Of a DNA stretch of 39,261 bases, positions 9,850 to 21,539 are shown piece after piece. The position numbers and the translations under genes were made by a program. Origin of the DNA: Larix sibirica (taxonomy: Eukaryota > Streptophyta > Pinopsida > Pinales > Pinaceae); the NCBI GenBank assembly GCA_004151065.3, contig NWUY0303985884.1:1-39261 (forward strand). Reading direction: 5' to 3'. The notes beneath the pieces were generated by a model. It was not told the DNA's origin, made no database searches, and saw only the letters and a program-made list of their open reading frames with translations. Position 1 is the stretch's first letter. Every line of letters begins with the position of its first letter.

Positions 9850-12800
9850 TACCTTTTTTATACCTATAGAATATAGATAGAGAATGCGAGTTCTATTGGT
9901 TTCAATATGTTTTATAAACATGCTACATGATCACTCCATTAACCCAAGCATCCTCAAGTAAAGCAAAAGCCTCCATGCAAGCAACCAAGTGTGCATATGC
10001 CATTTAGGGCTTAATGCCCTCCTACAGGATGCCCACCAATGCTCCTCCAAGCAAGCCACCCACTCTCCATGTGTGCATCATGAAGAATGTCATCATGTTG
10101 TCTAGGTTTCCAACGCTACAAGGAGAAATCAACTTCCCATGTGTATGTCCATCATGGCACAAGCAAGAAAGGTAATCCATACATAATGCACCCCATATCA
10201 CATGAAGCAGCCCCAAGCATGGTGTAAACACTTTCAGATTAACATAAAAAGCTAACACTTCCTCTTTACAAGGAAAGTGTTTTCTTGAACATTAGTATTC
10301 TCCCTGTGTAACTCAATGAAACCTTTCATCTACAAATTTGAACCTGCTATAGTTTCAAAATAAACCATTGGCTCCAGGATCCAGGAAAGGAACTAACATC
10401 CAACCATCACACCTCATCTCTTAAAAACAATTGGAAGGGTCACAATATTCGCTCTATTTCATTTGCCTTTGGAACAACAATAAATTGCCTCTATCTCCCT
10501 TTAATAGATTAAGGATAACCCCATGAATTAGAAGTCTTCACATTATCATCAAACTTCAAATCTTTGCTCACAACAATCTTTCGTTGTGTTGGAACGTGGA
10601 ATATTAATCCTATCCTGTAGGCTTTCAAAGTCTGACTCTAACCAACAACTCAAGATGCTATTGCAACATCTCTCGAGCCTCAAAAGAACACTGGCCACCA
10701 GTTAATCTGAAGGCACAGACCTCTGAATCATAAGCCACCTGCTTAACTCCATCATCTCTCAAGTCGTAGAAAAAAATTAGATGGCCATTTTGAAACTGTA
10801 TCAACAACACTTTTTTACCTTAGATGCATCCTACCTGAAGGGGGATTTAGTGACTATATAACAACTGCAAATGCCCTTTTAAGTTAAGTGAAGCCATTTC
10901 CCATCCTTGTATCCCATCCAGGTAAGGGATTTCTTGCTTGTCCTTCCTAGGGCTCTGTCTGGTGGTTGTGGTTCTCTCTTGCTCTCTGGTTTCTTCTTCT
11001 CTGTAAGGGGTGGCTGCTGTGAATATGCTAGCTATTTTGTGCTATTTTGTGAAGTAGCGTGGGAATGATGAGCCCTACCCCGCCGCCGTTTAGCCCCTGT
11101 ACAACTATGCTCCAAAAGGGTAGGGGTGCTGAGCCTTGAATCCCTCATGACAATACATGACAATAAGGAGGAGTTTGATGCAGCTTATGCTTCAAGTAGG
11201 TAAACTACAGGTACTGCAGATGGATGCTTCGAAATAAACGACTTCAACTACTTGTGCTTATGGGTATGGGTATATGAGTCAATAGCTGCTACTAGTTCTT
11301 CCCTATCTTCCCAGTTTCTCTTTATTCTTACATCTTCCCTACTCTGGGGGGTGGTGTCCGCAGAGCTATTGGGATCGTCCTAGTGTCTTGCGGGATGGAA
11401 AGATTCTACCTAAAGGCAGAGGATGCACGGGGGGCTGCACCTGTATTTATTCCCCTCAAAGCCGCCTTGAGACAGACGGAGTGTGTGTCTCGGAGCTAGG
11501 AGTTTCCCACCAAGTTCCCAGAGGTGTAGATTATTGAAATAGCAAACTATCTTTCTCTCCTTGTTGTTACAGGAACCTTACACGCCCACTGCTTTTATGT
11601 ATTTCACTTCACTCCAGACAGACAAGGGGTGCCCGGTCAAAGCCATGGAACCCCATCTTTGGGAATAAAAATCGTTCTATCGCCCGGAAGTAGGACACGA
11701 TGATAGATTTATCGGAATCCAAAAAGTGACGCGAAAGCAACGAATATTGGCATTTGACAACGTTTCAAACTTTGGCTTTAACAATTAACAAAATGAATGC
11801 TTGCTAGCTGGCTTCCTTAGATGGAGCCTAGAGAGCTAAAGATTTATTAGCCTGGAGGGAACAGAACCAACCTAGTTCGAAGAGCTGCTTAAACCTCAAG
11901 CCCAAGAGCACTGGAATAATAGCTTGAATCCCAGGAGCCGGAAAGAGGTCCTCACAGAAAAACCAAGCTTAGTTAGTTTAAAGAGAGAAACCTCAAGCTT
12001 CAAAGTGATATGAGGTCTTTTAAGAGAAAGAAGAAGCCCAGGAGCAAGGTCCTCCCAGTAGTCAGCTCAGCATTTTTCAAATTTGATATACCAGGAGACA
12101 TTGAAAATAGGTCCTTCCCAGGATAAATAGAAGCAGCTACCTTGCTTACCTAATTGTGGCTGGCTAGGAAATATGATGAAGGGGGTTTTTGCTCGTTTCC
12201 CATCAATGTGCTCACGCCAACTCTTGCTAATGCTACCCGACTTTCGCTTGAGCTTTGAGAGCATATTTTTGCTATAGCGCTATAGTAATAATAATTTTTA
12301 GCCCTAGTCATCTTTATTCCTAGGTAAAGTCCTTCCCTTCAAAGAGCTCTTGGATAGAGTGATTAGAAGCTTCCCGATTCATTCGTTCCGTAAAAATTAC
12401 ATTTTTGTCATGTTCGTTCGTAGCTATTGTACTATTTAGTTTAGGCCATAACTAGCTATAACGAAAGGGTAGGAGGCCGATGCCAATTTAAAGGTAAAAA
12501 AGAGATAGTTAGTGGTTAAATCGTTCCTACCGATACGCACATTTACTACTCATTTAAGTCTCAGTGTTGGATAATTAGTTGCTCTAGCTTTACCTTTGTT
12601 TACCCAGTCATGATACCACAGACGATAGAGGAAGGAGCTATTGCTCCTGTTATTATCCCACAGACGGTCGGGCTAGAGGAGCTTTAGCGTTATTATTCAA
12701 ACTCGATAACGACTTGAACAGACAGCATTGTTACTGCCTCCTGGGTGCAGTTAAAAACACAGCCTGGGAGAATGCGGAGTACCAAAGAATAAATTGAATT

Positions 12801-13230
12801 GGACGGTCTAGCGGGCCACATCACATACAGATGGTTAACATCGAGGCGAACCATTACCTGGAATAAGACATTACGAACTTGCATTACTTACCGATCACCT
12901 AGATGCCGAGGAACAATTGCATTACTTACGAGAATCCACCCGTCGAGAACGAGTCTGTATTGGGCTGATCGATCAAACCAGAAGGTCCGGACCCCATTTA
13001 TACTGATAATAAGCCAAGATACATTCATCCTTGCAATCCCAGCCGGACATCCCCCCCTAGCCATTTGTGTGAACGTTGTAAAATGCATTTTTTATTCAAT
13101 AGAACGTCACGGAACCATTTATGTTGGGGTATTTATAATCTAAGGTAACAAAGTGTTCATAAATAAATATAAAATGGAAATTGAAGCGGTTTATATTGGA
13201 ACGTCGCCTAAGCTTCTAACTGCCCTGCCT
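9850..13230. other. Long spacer without recognisable genes
   Basis: I find no conserved coding sequence, tRNA or rRNA. Short open frames at 10022-10258, 12067-12264 and 12693-13143 have no family resemblance and no neighbours that support them. At 12272-12285 the 14 bases CTATAGCGCTATAG are a perfect palindrome. Confidence 0.5.
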
Positions 13231-13269
13231 CACTCTCTATCGATCCATCGTTCGTCCATCTTGGTCCTC

Positions 13270-13640
13270 ACCTGATGCAGTTCCTCTCCCCAGATACCCC
13301 CCCCCCTATCCTACCCCTTCCCTATATTCCCGTTTGCTTTTACCAGTTATTGTTTCCCCAGCTTTACCTTTATTCCCATTTCATCTTGCAGGCAGAGGTG
13401 GTGGTTTCCCCTTATCTTATTTTCCTGTTTGATCGTCTTCTTTTATTGTGTTCCCTTCTTCTCTGGTGCTGCGGGTGGTGGCGCTGGCTTTATTTTCTTA
13501 TTTGGGGCTGGTTCCCTCTTCTTGCTCTCTGGTTCCGCTGGGGGTTTTCCATTCTTCTTTGGTGGTTCTGTCCTCTTATTATGCGATGGCCCTTTTTCTT
13601 ATTTATTATATGCCAGGGGTGGCTGTGAGCGGTCTTGACT
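13270..13640 (+). other. Pyrimidine/GGT-rich low-complexity stretch
   Basis: The plus strand is dominated by T/C runs mixed with GGTGG/GCTGG words. All three plus frames are open for 60-117 codons and give Phe/Leu/Gly/Trp-rich sequence. Having all three frames open points to composition rather than coding. A related flavour (GGTGGTTGTGG, CTTGCTCTCTGG) appears near 10950-10990. Confidence 0.5.
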
Positions 13641-13998
13641 CTGTATGTCTTGGCTCTAAAAGGAAGGAAGGTTCAAGATCTTTTTTATATTGCTTCAATC
13701 TACAATAGCGTTTATATATGTAATAAGACGGGCCCGAGCGTAGCAATAAACCTTTTGGGCAATTAAGCCAGAAAAAGGAAGTGTAGCACAGGACGTAGGG
13801 CTCACCTGACATAGGAGGGTGAGAACACCTTTTCTTACTGAATTTTCATCTTATGTACTCTATTTTTCTTTTTTTACCTATCCAAAAAAATTGATTGAGT
13901 GGGTATATCCTACCCCCTATCCATCCTAGCGTACGGTCGAGTATTTTGAAACACTTTCACCCCTGGTCGAGTGCGTTTCAAATGCTCTCCCTGGATAT

Positions 13999-14062
13999 AA
14001 CTGCCTTAGTGCTGTAACACGCTAACCCCTTTCCCTATTTCTTACCTTAGCTTCGATCAATA
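13999..14062 (+). repeat. Diverged dispersed repeat, copy A
   Basis: This copy shares CTTAGTGC(T/C)GTAACACGCTAAC, a CCTA block and TACCTTAG with 15769-15832, in the same order and spacing. It is noncoding and lies in a long spacer that runs on to 15470 without genes. Confidence 0.65.
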
Positions 14063-15471
14063 TTTGTTATGTTGTTCCAATTTACTCTGTACCGAAGAGG
14101 AGCAGACTTGTCAGGGTTTGACCGAGGGAGTATGTCCAATGCTAATTCGTAATTACGTATATAAGAGAAGCCCACAACTAGAACATTTAGGTCACTGGGG
14201 ATAGTATGTTATTAAGCCAGCCAAGGACATAATTACTTTTTTTAGGGAAGATAAGTATGGTCCGGTCTTTAGCTTATCTTAAGATGAAAACCCAGAAAAG
14301 TGATCAAACCAGATCAGATGGCTTTATTGAATTGATTCGCTCTATGCCTTGCTGGTGCGGGATCAGCTTAAAAACAGGCAACAAGGTCAACTGCTAGAGC
14401 TCTTCTTTGCCTTCGCTGTTGGATCCGCTTTATTAGCTGCTGGGCCATATAATTACGGGTTTTATAAACCACCTCGGCTTACCTTGCCTTGAAAGGTGCT
14501 GTACTTGCCCTAGCTCTTTGCTATGCATCTCGATCTGCGTCTATCTTTAATATACTTTTGCTATGGAACTACCGATAGAGAAAGCACCCCGGCCCACACC
14601 CCTTTTTTCAAACTGTGTTGCCCCGCACCCACCGCCTTACCGTTTTGCCTTATCCCGTTCGTTTACCACCGACACTGCCTTACCAAATTGTATTTTATTA
14701 TCCTACCGAGAGAGAGCATGTAGAGGAAGAGGATGTTCACGAGGAACACTTTGCCCCTAAACGAGAGCGGAAGGGGAGCGCATAATAAACCCGAAAGGGG
14801 GGGGGCATTAACGCACAAGAGGCACCGGAAGAGGCATTCGGAATCGGAGGGGAAGCAATAGGCCTAAATGAAGGGGAAACTCACAAGAGGAAACTACCTT
14901 GGTAGTAAGCTGGAGATAGGCTGGAGTACTTTGGAGTAGAATGCTAACATGCATGAATCTATCTGTTTCCGTCAAATCTATCCCCCGCCCGTGAAAGAGA
15001 TCGACTCTATCTATCTCCTGCTATTTTTAGCCCCTGGCCAGATATCTCTTAGATATGTTAACATGAATCGATGCAACCGAGTCTCTTATTTCAACTTATC
15101 TTAGGAGTAAAGGCGGACGGGCCCTCGACAACAGTTATAATTGGTCGAGCGCTTAAATTACCTGGATTCAAGAGTGTATCAATGCCGTTTCTCTCTCTAT
15201 ATAAAGAGGGATTGCGTGATAAAAACTCCATCATGCCCGTTTTTACATAACATAATATAGTACTCTCCCGCCATAGAGAGTTAATGAAGTGCACAAAACC
15301 AGCCAGAAGGATGGAAAGCTGTCGCTCACTCTCCTTCTCTCCCTCCCTATAGGTGGAGAGTAACTTTATGTATGTGGGAATTAGTTTAATTGAGGGGAAT
15401 GGCATGGCACCGGCATATATCTATATATCTTTCTTTGTATATGATATTATGGAAAGATTAGGTGATGCTAA

Positions 15472-15571
15472 AGCGTAATTACCTTATAATTACCTAAAAC
15501 GCTGTCGCCCATCCCATAAAGAAGTAGCGTAATTACATACATATATAATTAAAACGCTGATTGATTGTCGC
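15472..15571 (+). repeat. Paired hairpin repeat (AGCGTAATTA...ACGCT)
   Basis: Two copies, 15472-15508 and 15526-15571, each begin AGCGTAATTAC and end AAAACGCTG...GTCGC. In each, AGCGT can pair with ACGCT, and part of the AATTA with TAATT, to form a small hairpin. They may be mobile hairpin elements or RNA-stabilising structures. No gene adjoins them directly. Confidence 0.6.
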
Positions 15572-15768
15572 AGGACCCCATTTGTTTGGCAGGCACTAAC
15601 CTAGACTTGACTGGCAGTTGTAAAGCCTCCTTTACTGCGCCCAAGGCCAAGTATCTAAGTAAGTAAGTATTGAGGGTAGGGAACAAGGAAATAAGTGTAA
15701 GGCATAGCAGACTGAGAACGGGGAAGAAAGTAACGTATTGAAAGCCTTTCTTTTTCAGGACTTTCCAG

Positions 15769-15832
15769 GAACTACCTGTCTTAGTGCCGTAACACGCTAA
15801 CTCACCTATGCCTACCTTAGTTCGCGCAATAA
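15769..15832 (+). repeat. Diverged dispersed repeat, copy B
   Basis: Counterpart of 13999-14062. A third, weaker relative (CTTAGTGCATACC...GACGCTAACTCACC) lies near 26675-26705. Confidence 0.6.
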
Positions 15833-16373
15833 GGCAATACTCTCTTACAAGAAGCGCTACTGCTGCTGACTGCGGCTTGCTATTGTGGGATTTCAGGGTG
15901 CTCCCCTTGATCCCTTGCTCTAGTCTCTTGTGCTCTTACCAGAGAGAGAGTCAACTCTGATTCTACTCCAGAATAGAGAAAGGCTTTTAAGGCACTTTAT
16001 TCAATTGGATACGCCTTCATTTGACCGCGAGCTCGTATCCTTTATGTTGGTAACTAGAGATAGAATAAAGAATATAGAGCGCGCTCACTCAGGGTTGACC
16101 TTTCATTTCAGAACCTTATCTATCTCCGTTCCCAATCAATTACTGTGGAGACGTATTCCACCTCACCCGGGGGGATAATCATGAAATTAAAAGCAGCTCT
16201 TCTTTTCTTTTTGACTTCCCCCACTTCTCTTATTTCATTTCTTACTTATGATCCATCCCACCCATCCCAATAATTTCGAAGACGACTCCGCCGATCCCAC
16301 CCCCAAAAAAGAGAATTTAGAATCAAGTCCCCTCCGGAATTTCCTTCCCCTACGTTCTACGTTCCCGACCGAA
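15833..16373 (+). other. 5' flank of nad4L
   Basis: No separate gene is recognised. Position 15930-16178 is open for 82 codons but has no recognisable product. The last 130 bases (16248-16373) are open and in frame with nad4L. The segment just before the start (GTTCTACGTTCCCGACCGAA) looks like conserved nad4L leader sequence as I recall it from other seed plants, where the start is ACG edited to AUG. Translation from the upstream ATG at 16248 would add 42 residues not found in the family. Confidence 0.5.
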
Positions 16374-16676
16374 ATGGATCTTGTCAAATATTCAACATTT
16401 TCTATGATCATTTCTCTCTCAGGTATTCGGGGAATCTTCCCAAATAGACGAAATATTACTATTATGTCAATGCCAATTGAATCAATGTTACTAGCTGTCA
16501 ATTTGAACTTTTCGGTATTTCCCGTTTATCCGGATGATATGATGGGTCAATTATTTGCTTTATTAGTGTTAACGGTGGCAGCTGCGGAATCTGCTATTGG
16601 GTTGGCCATTCCGGTTATTACTTTCCGAATTCGAAGGACCATTGCAGTAGAATCTATCAATTGCATGAAGGGTCGA
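16374..16676 (+). CDS. nad4L: NADH dehydrogenase subunit 4L, RNA-edited
   Basis: NAD4L is a small membrane subunit of respiratory complex I in the inner mitochondrial membrane and takes part in proton pumping. The frame starts [11 protein letters not shown], runs through NRRN, the LLAVNLNF helix, [12 protein letters not shown] and [12 protein letters not shown], and ends [10 protein letters not shown]. That is exactly 100 codons, the usual plant length. The conserved Glu of helix 2 (codon 36) and of AAAES (codon 72) are present. ATG is encoded in the DNA at 16374, whereas many plants encode ACG. Codon 101 is CGA (16674-16676), not a stop, and the frame runs on to 16871. C-to-U editing to UGA would restore the normal end. 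Ser, Pro or Thr codons stand where the family has Leu, Phe or Ile (codons 7, 14, 16, 23, 29, 32, 37, 47, 53, 80 and others), each fixable by one or two C-to-U edits. No cotranscribed partner is seen nearby. Confidence 0.95.
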
Positions 16677-17840
16677 GCAGCACTAATTATTCTATTATTA
16701 GTTAGGAATAAAAAGTTGCTTGTTCCCCGCTTTCTCTCTCATACGGTCGAGCCAGCTTTCGCTTCCTCCGACCGACGAACAAATACGAAGAAGTATACTC
16801 CTCCGACACAAGTGCATATTCCAAAGTTCCCATTACATTGGCTTCCGCCAACCCAACCAACAGTGAATTAACAGATAAAGCGCCAGCCCCATCCATAGGG
16901 GCACAGCTGTTCAATTTCATTCTATTTTATAAGTAAAGCGGATTTATCCCTATTCTATTCGTTCCTTAAGTCAAGTACGAAATGATATAAGCGCTTTAGC
17001 CAGCCTTGGCTTGGTTGGAATGTTTATGTTTGGGAGGGAGGTGCTTACTTAGGGGAGTTCTTTTTCTCTCTGGGTGGGATAGAGAATAAGTACGCAGTTA
17101 TATTATAATAGAATTACTGAGGTGTTTATCCACGAACCCTTGCCTGCCGGGAAACAAAAAAAATAAGAAAGAGAACGACAGTTTTTTATTTAAACCATCA
17201 TGCATTAATTTGAGCAAGCTTATAAATGCTCATGAGTGTAAAAATCGGATCTGGGATACCCTTATAAATAATTATCCCAAGGCATATTGACCTGGCTTAT
17301 GGAAGGATAATAACCATAGCCACTAAATAATATATAAAGGATGGATACACTGTAGCGGATATGTCGGAAAAAAAGATCCCCCCGTTGACCGAGTCAAATA
17401 AACAGAAGCATAGGGGAAAGCACCATCGGCATCTTAGCAAGCAGCAGAGCATGCAGCAGATCCCGGGAATCCCTTCTTGTTCGAAAGCCAGATCCTACGG
17501 TTTCAGTTCCAAATCCAGTGCCCGTAGTATATTCTCCGGTTTCATATTATTATCCAGATCCCCCCGTTTACTCTTTCTTGGGAGATAGAAACGAGAAATA
17601 GGTCTTCGAGCTGGAAAGGTAGTACATATCTCGAAGATCTTTGAATCTAAGAATAAAATAGAATAAAATAGTCTTAATGGGTAGGTTCTGGGGGGTACTT
17701 TTTTATCTGTCTTCCTAGGTAAAAAACACCGTATCCGCCCCGGGATAAAATATACTTAATGCCGTCTGTTTATTTGTGGTCAAGAACACAACGTTGGAGT
17801 ATCCCATCACTTCCCAACTTGTAGAGTTTACCGGATATTC
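16677..17840. other. 3' flank of nad4L and spacer
   Basis: The read-through part of the nad4L frame (16677-16871) is not family sequence. On the minus strand 16702-16920 is open for 72 codons, but the product is unrecognised. The remainder holds no gene I can name. Confidence 0.5.
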
Positions 17841-17849
17841 ATCGATAAT

Positions 17850-18170
17850 AAGCAGCCTTGGCAATGCCTTCTCTAAGTTACAAAATACTCAACAAAGGTA
17901 GCTACCAAGGTTAAGAATAGTGCAATCTCCTCCAGATAATTAGGTATAGCTTCTACTCGAAATAAATTCGCATCTGGCAATTTATCATCCACAACACAAT
18001 CGGATTCACTAGATTAAATCCTTGATAAGTGGTCAGGACCCATGTTACGCTTACCCTGCTTCACAAACCTCGAAAGTCAATTGTTTAAACAATAGTAATC
18101 ATCTACAAATTTGACCTTCCAATGCGCAGGATTATTAACCAGATACTTCAGTGTGGAGTTCTCTATGGAA
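17850..18170 (-). mobile_element. Gypsy RNase H tail, second lineage (ALKYLVN/DHLSRI)
   Basis: The minus strand reads FSIENSTLKYLVNNPAHWKV (about 18115-18175), then a disrupted LLLFQEF-like part, KRNMGPDHLSRI (about 18015-18055), and DDKLPDANLFRVEAIPNYLE (about 17910-17985). This is the RNase H end and linker of the same gypsy lineage as the remnant at 4080-5050. It is joined in frame to zinc-finger sequence of another lineage at about 18175. Stops interrupt it. Confidence 0.85.
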
Positions 18171-18420
18171 AACTTGAAATGCCCACCAAAAAAACTTTCT
18201 TAAATTATTCCATGAGACTTTTCTACTCTTCAAAGTAAACGCACCTAAGAATAAACCCCTATGGATTTATCCAACCAAGCCCCTCATGAATAAAAAAAAT
18301 TGGAGGCTTAAAACCTTAAGGCCCTTCTTTATATAGTAAACTAAATGATCGGTACATTTTAAGTTATGAAAATAGTTTCTAATGTCTGCGTACCACTCAT
18401 GTCCTTCTAGCTTGTTCTGC
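18171..18420 (-). mobile_element. Gypsy pre-integrase/zinc-finger remnant, first lineage
   Basis: The minus strand reads WYADIRNYFHNLKCTDHLVY (about 18345-18405), then an HRGLFLGAF segment and FFGGHF (about 18175-18200). The FCGGH motif that belongs to the integrase zinc finger has Phe in place of Cys here. It follows the RNase H part at 18470-18900 as in an intact element of the IKPTKL lineage, then breaks off at FFGGHF. Confidence 0.8.
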
Positions 18421-18469
18421 ACTGTGAAAACCATCTAAATCTCGTCCTTATAATTCATTCCCAGTTATT

Positions 18470-19600
18470 TTCTTATTATTATTTATTTCCTTCGGTTAGT
18501 ATCTGTGCTAACCCTTTCCCCTTTATTAGCTTGGTGGGTTTAATCTCTAAGTAATATTATTGTATCTTAGCCACCCATTTTACTCTAACTCCTAAGCAAT
18601 CTTGTTGAGCTAATATATATTTTACCGCAGCATGGGGAACATACGCCACTATCTTGGAGTACCCAACATAAAACCGGAAATGCTTCAAGGAACTAAGGCA
18701 TAGGCTTGCTTTTCCATAATGGCATACTTTAATTCTGCATCCCTAAGGGCTTTACTCATAAAGGCTATGGGATGTTCTTCACCTTGGTCATTCTTTTGTA
18801 ACAAGACACCAGCAATAGTATCTCCCAAAGCAAATGAGAACATTTTCAAATCCTTTGAATAATCGGGGCTAACTAACACGGGGATTTCGCAATTGCTTCC
18901 TTAATCATTTCGAATGCCTTTCTTCCTTCATAATCCCACTTTCAAGTTACATCCTTTTTGATAATTTTATCATAGGCTTAATTATCTCGCCAAAGTTTTG
19001 GATGAACCTTTTTATAAAATGAATCTTTCCAAGGAACGATTGAAATGTTTTATTATTCCGGGGTAAAGGGACTTTTCTAATTGCTTCAATTCTTTAAAGA
19101 GAAACTTGTACCCCATCCCTTTAGATTATGTGTCCAAGAAGCTTACCCTTAAAAATCCAAAAACTTCTTTCTTGGGATTCAATTAGAACCCATATTTTTT
19201 GCATCTTTCGAACATCTGCTTAAGATGATTGATATTCTAATTTATATCTTTCAAAATACTGTTAAATCATCTTGATATATCTCAATTATTTTACCCATAA
19301 GATCTCTAAAGGCAAAAACCATGGCCCTTTTTCAAGTAGCTCCAGCGTTAAGCAAACCAAAAGGCATTCTTAAATACTCGAAAGTCCCCCAAGGTGTAGT
19401 GAATGCCGTCTTGTGTTGATCACTTTTCTTTTTTCAAACTTGATTGTATCCTGAAAATCCATCCAACATGGACATCATCCCCGATCCAGTAAGTCTTTGC
19501 CATAAATGTTCCATGTCGGGTAAAGGATAATTTGTTTTTTTCAGTCGGGTCAGGGCAGCTTTCTCACAAAGTAAGTTTTATGGCAGAAATAAGATAAGTT
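18470..19600 (-). mobile_element. Ty3/gypsy reverse transcriptase-RNase H remnant
   Basis: Minus strand order: NYPLPDMEHLWQRLTGSGMM and LDGFSGYNQV (about 19440-19545), [20 protein letters not shown] (about 19360-19425), and GLLNAGAT. The polymerase site EIYQDDLTVF follows, with YQDD at 19266-19277. Next are HLKQMFERCKK and LNPKKEVFGF, then LVSPDYSKDLKMFSFALGDT, IAGVLLQKNDQGEEHPIAFM and KALRDAELKYAIMEKQAYAL (18685-18879). RNase H continues in other frames with YSKIVAYVPHAAVKYIL, WVAKIQ and LEIKPTKLIKGKG to about 18480. It is the best-preserved pol piece in the window and keeps the catalytic Asp pair, but a stop after NAGAT and several frameshifts inactivate it. It is an imported nuclear element. 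Confidence 0.93.
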
Positions 19601-19619
19601 GGCCACTATTTACTCTTAA

Positions 19620-21420
19620 TTACGTATGTATACGAGATACGTTGTTTTATTCCCCGCGCAAAAAGCCGCCATAGATATAATGCCGCTCTGTTAAATAACT
19701 AATCTTGTTAACAGTTTACTACAAGTTATCCCCTATTATGAATAATAGCACTTATAGAGAAGGGTGTTTAGTTATAACGTTGAAACAACTCATTTTACCA
19801 TGAAGCTTATTCAATGGGTAAATTATTAAACCGGATTAGGTGTTCATAATCTGCCTGGAGTGAACATTTTGTAATAGCCCCCAAGACCCCTTCAGGTTTA
19901 TATATTGTTTGTCCTTTTCAATCTAGTAATGGTGTCAAGAGCACTGGGCTTCTATTTCCAATTTTAGATATGAGGCATTAAATAAATCATCACGGCATTC
20001 CTTATTTTATAGGTCAAGAGCATATACCGCCTGTCCAACCTTCATCCCAATTTGGTCTGGTCCATGGAATTTTGGAGCATGTTTTTACTTTTCCCCTCCT
20101 TCATGAGTGTGTTACAAGGTGGAACTTTTGGTGCACCTATAGGGAGAATGCCCTAGTATGGATGAGCACGAGAAACCCTTTACATGGTAAACTTCCAAAT
20201 AACCGGCATGGTTTACACAAAGAGAAGGCATTGAAGGACCCTTATGGAGAAGCGCTTGGTTTTAAAGAAGGCATTTTGCCATCTTTCAAGTTGGGATTTA
20301 ATGAAGATGAGGTCGGCCCTAGTTTGAAGGACCCCAAAATGAAGTGAAAAGTAAAATGAGAATCAAAAACTATAAGCCATTTAAGAGTTGGCCCTAACCT
20401 TATGAAGACAAATGATTATAAGTTTACTTAATGGAGGTAAAGAAGGTCATTAATGAGGCGCTCATGATGAGGAGAAGAGGTGCGCGGGGGCTTAAATGGC
20501 TCTCTTGGGATGTGCGACCTAGTATAGAGGGTTGCCAAGTGTCAGTTAAAGGTTGATCAAGCAAGAGGAGGGGCTAATCAAGGAGGCAACCTAATTAGGG
20601 TTTAAGCTAGGTATGAAGGCTATAGATACTATAAGAGGAAGGTGCAAAAGGGCGTGAAATAAGTGTGAATAATTTTGGCCTAGTTTCAATATATTTGGAG
20701 TAAAAGGAAGTTTAAGGGCATTTTCTATGTGAGGTTAACCATTTTTCATTCTTAATGGCTGAATATCATTGCTTAAATTAAACTTGTAAAATCTGTTGTA
20801 AGGATCTTTGTTTGAAGGGTAATTTTACTCCCAAAGAAGGGCCAAGGTTGAGGTTCAAACCTCCTTGTCTTTTGCTGCTTTTTCATTTTTCAATATCTAA
20901 AGTTGTGCTGTTGTCGTTTCTGTTCTTATGATAGGTTGTTGCTGTCTATATGGTGAATTAGAAACACGTCCTTGCTACTGTGGAGGCGCACCTTTGGAAG
21001 GGCCCTCACCTTAATTTCTGCATATTAAAATAAGTTCACATGGTTGATTATAGCATGTTAATAACAGCATAGTAACGCCTCCATTTATTCATATTTCGAA
21101 CCCTATTTAATTTGGACCTTTACTCCATCGCCCTAACTATATTGGCACTGGTATATTCTTTCAATTTACCTCAGGAGATTTGATCACATAGTTGCGAAGC
21201 TGCATAAAGACATTAAACCTCCGGTTGCAACCATCCTTATTTATTACATAGATGCATTCGATGGAAAAAAGGGTTTTGGCTAAGGGAAAAAGGTCCGAAG
21301 AATCTGAAGGAGGCTCAATAAATGGCGATAAAGATAGAACAGAATATAGCAACCTCAGGAAACGGTTACTGGCTTGGTTCATCAAGAACATGAAATTCCA
21401 GAGCTGAAAAACAAAAACCA
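19620..21420. other. Spacer, possibly retrotransposon noncoding sequence
   Basis: No conserved gene is found. Position 20072-20347 (plus) is open for 91 codons with normal-looking, charged composition (KEKALKDPYGEALGFKEG) but no family I recognise. The 20380-20700 part, with AGGGTTTAAGC and a CTATAGATACTATAAG-like box, has the look of LTR or leader DNA. That is a guess. Confidence 0.35.
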
Positions 21421-21539
21421 AGGCGATGAATACAGCTGGTCCAGCCTTGGATGTAGTGACGAACTTTACGGAAGCTGTAGAAAACTCTTGCAACACAATA
21501 TTAGAAGTAATTTTTTTTTCATTATGTGTACCTGCAGGT

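Noticed and set aside
13275-13708. Gly/Phe/Leu-rich open frames as a membrane protein gene
   Set aside because: All three plus frames are open over the same pyrimidine-rich DNA, so composition explains them.
16248-16871. A 207-residue protein as the real nad4L product
   Set aside because: Only residues 43-142 match the family. The N- and C-terminal extensions have no family counterpart, and the family length fits ATG at 16374 and CGA (edited) at 16674.
16702-16920. Minus-strand 72-codon frame with an APMDGAGAL start as an atp9-like gene
   Set aside because: It lacks the paired helices and the conserved acidic residue of ATP9, and nothing else in it matches.
20845-20870. T-arm-like GAGGTTCAAACCTC as part of a tRNA
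   Set aside because: No anticodon arm, D arm or acceptor stem can be built around it.
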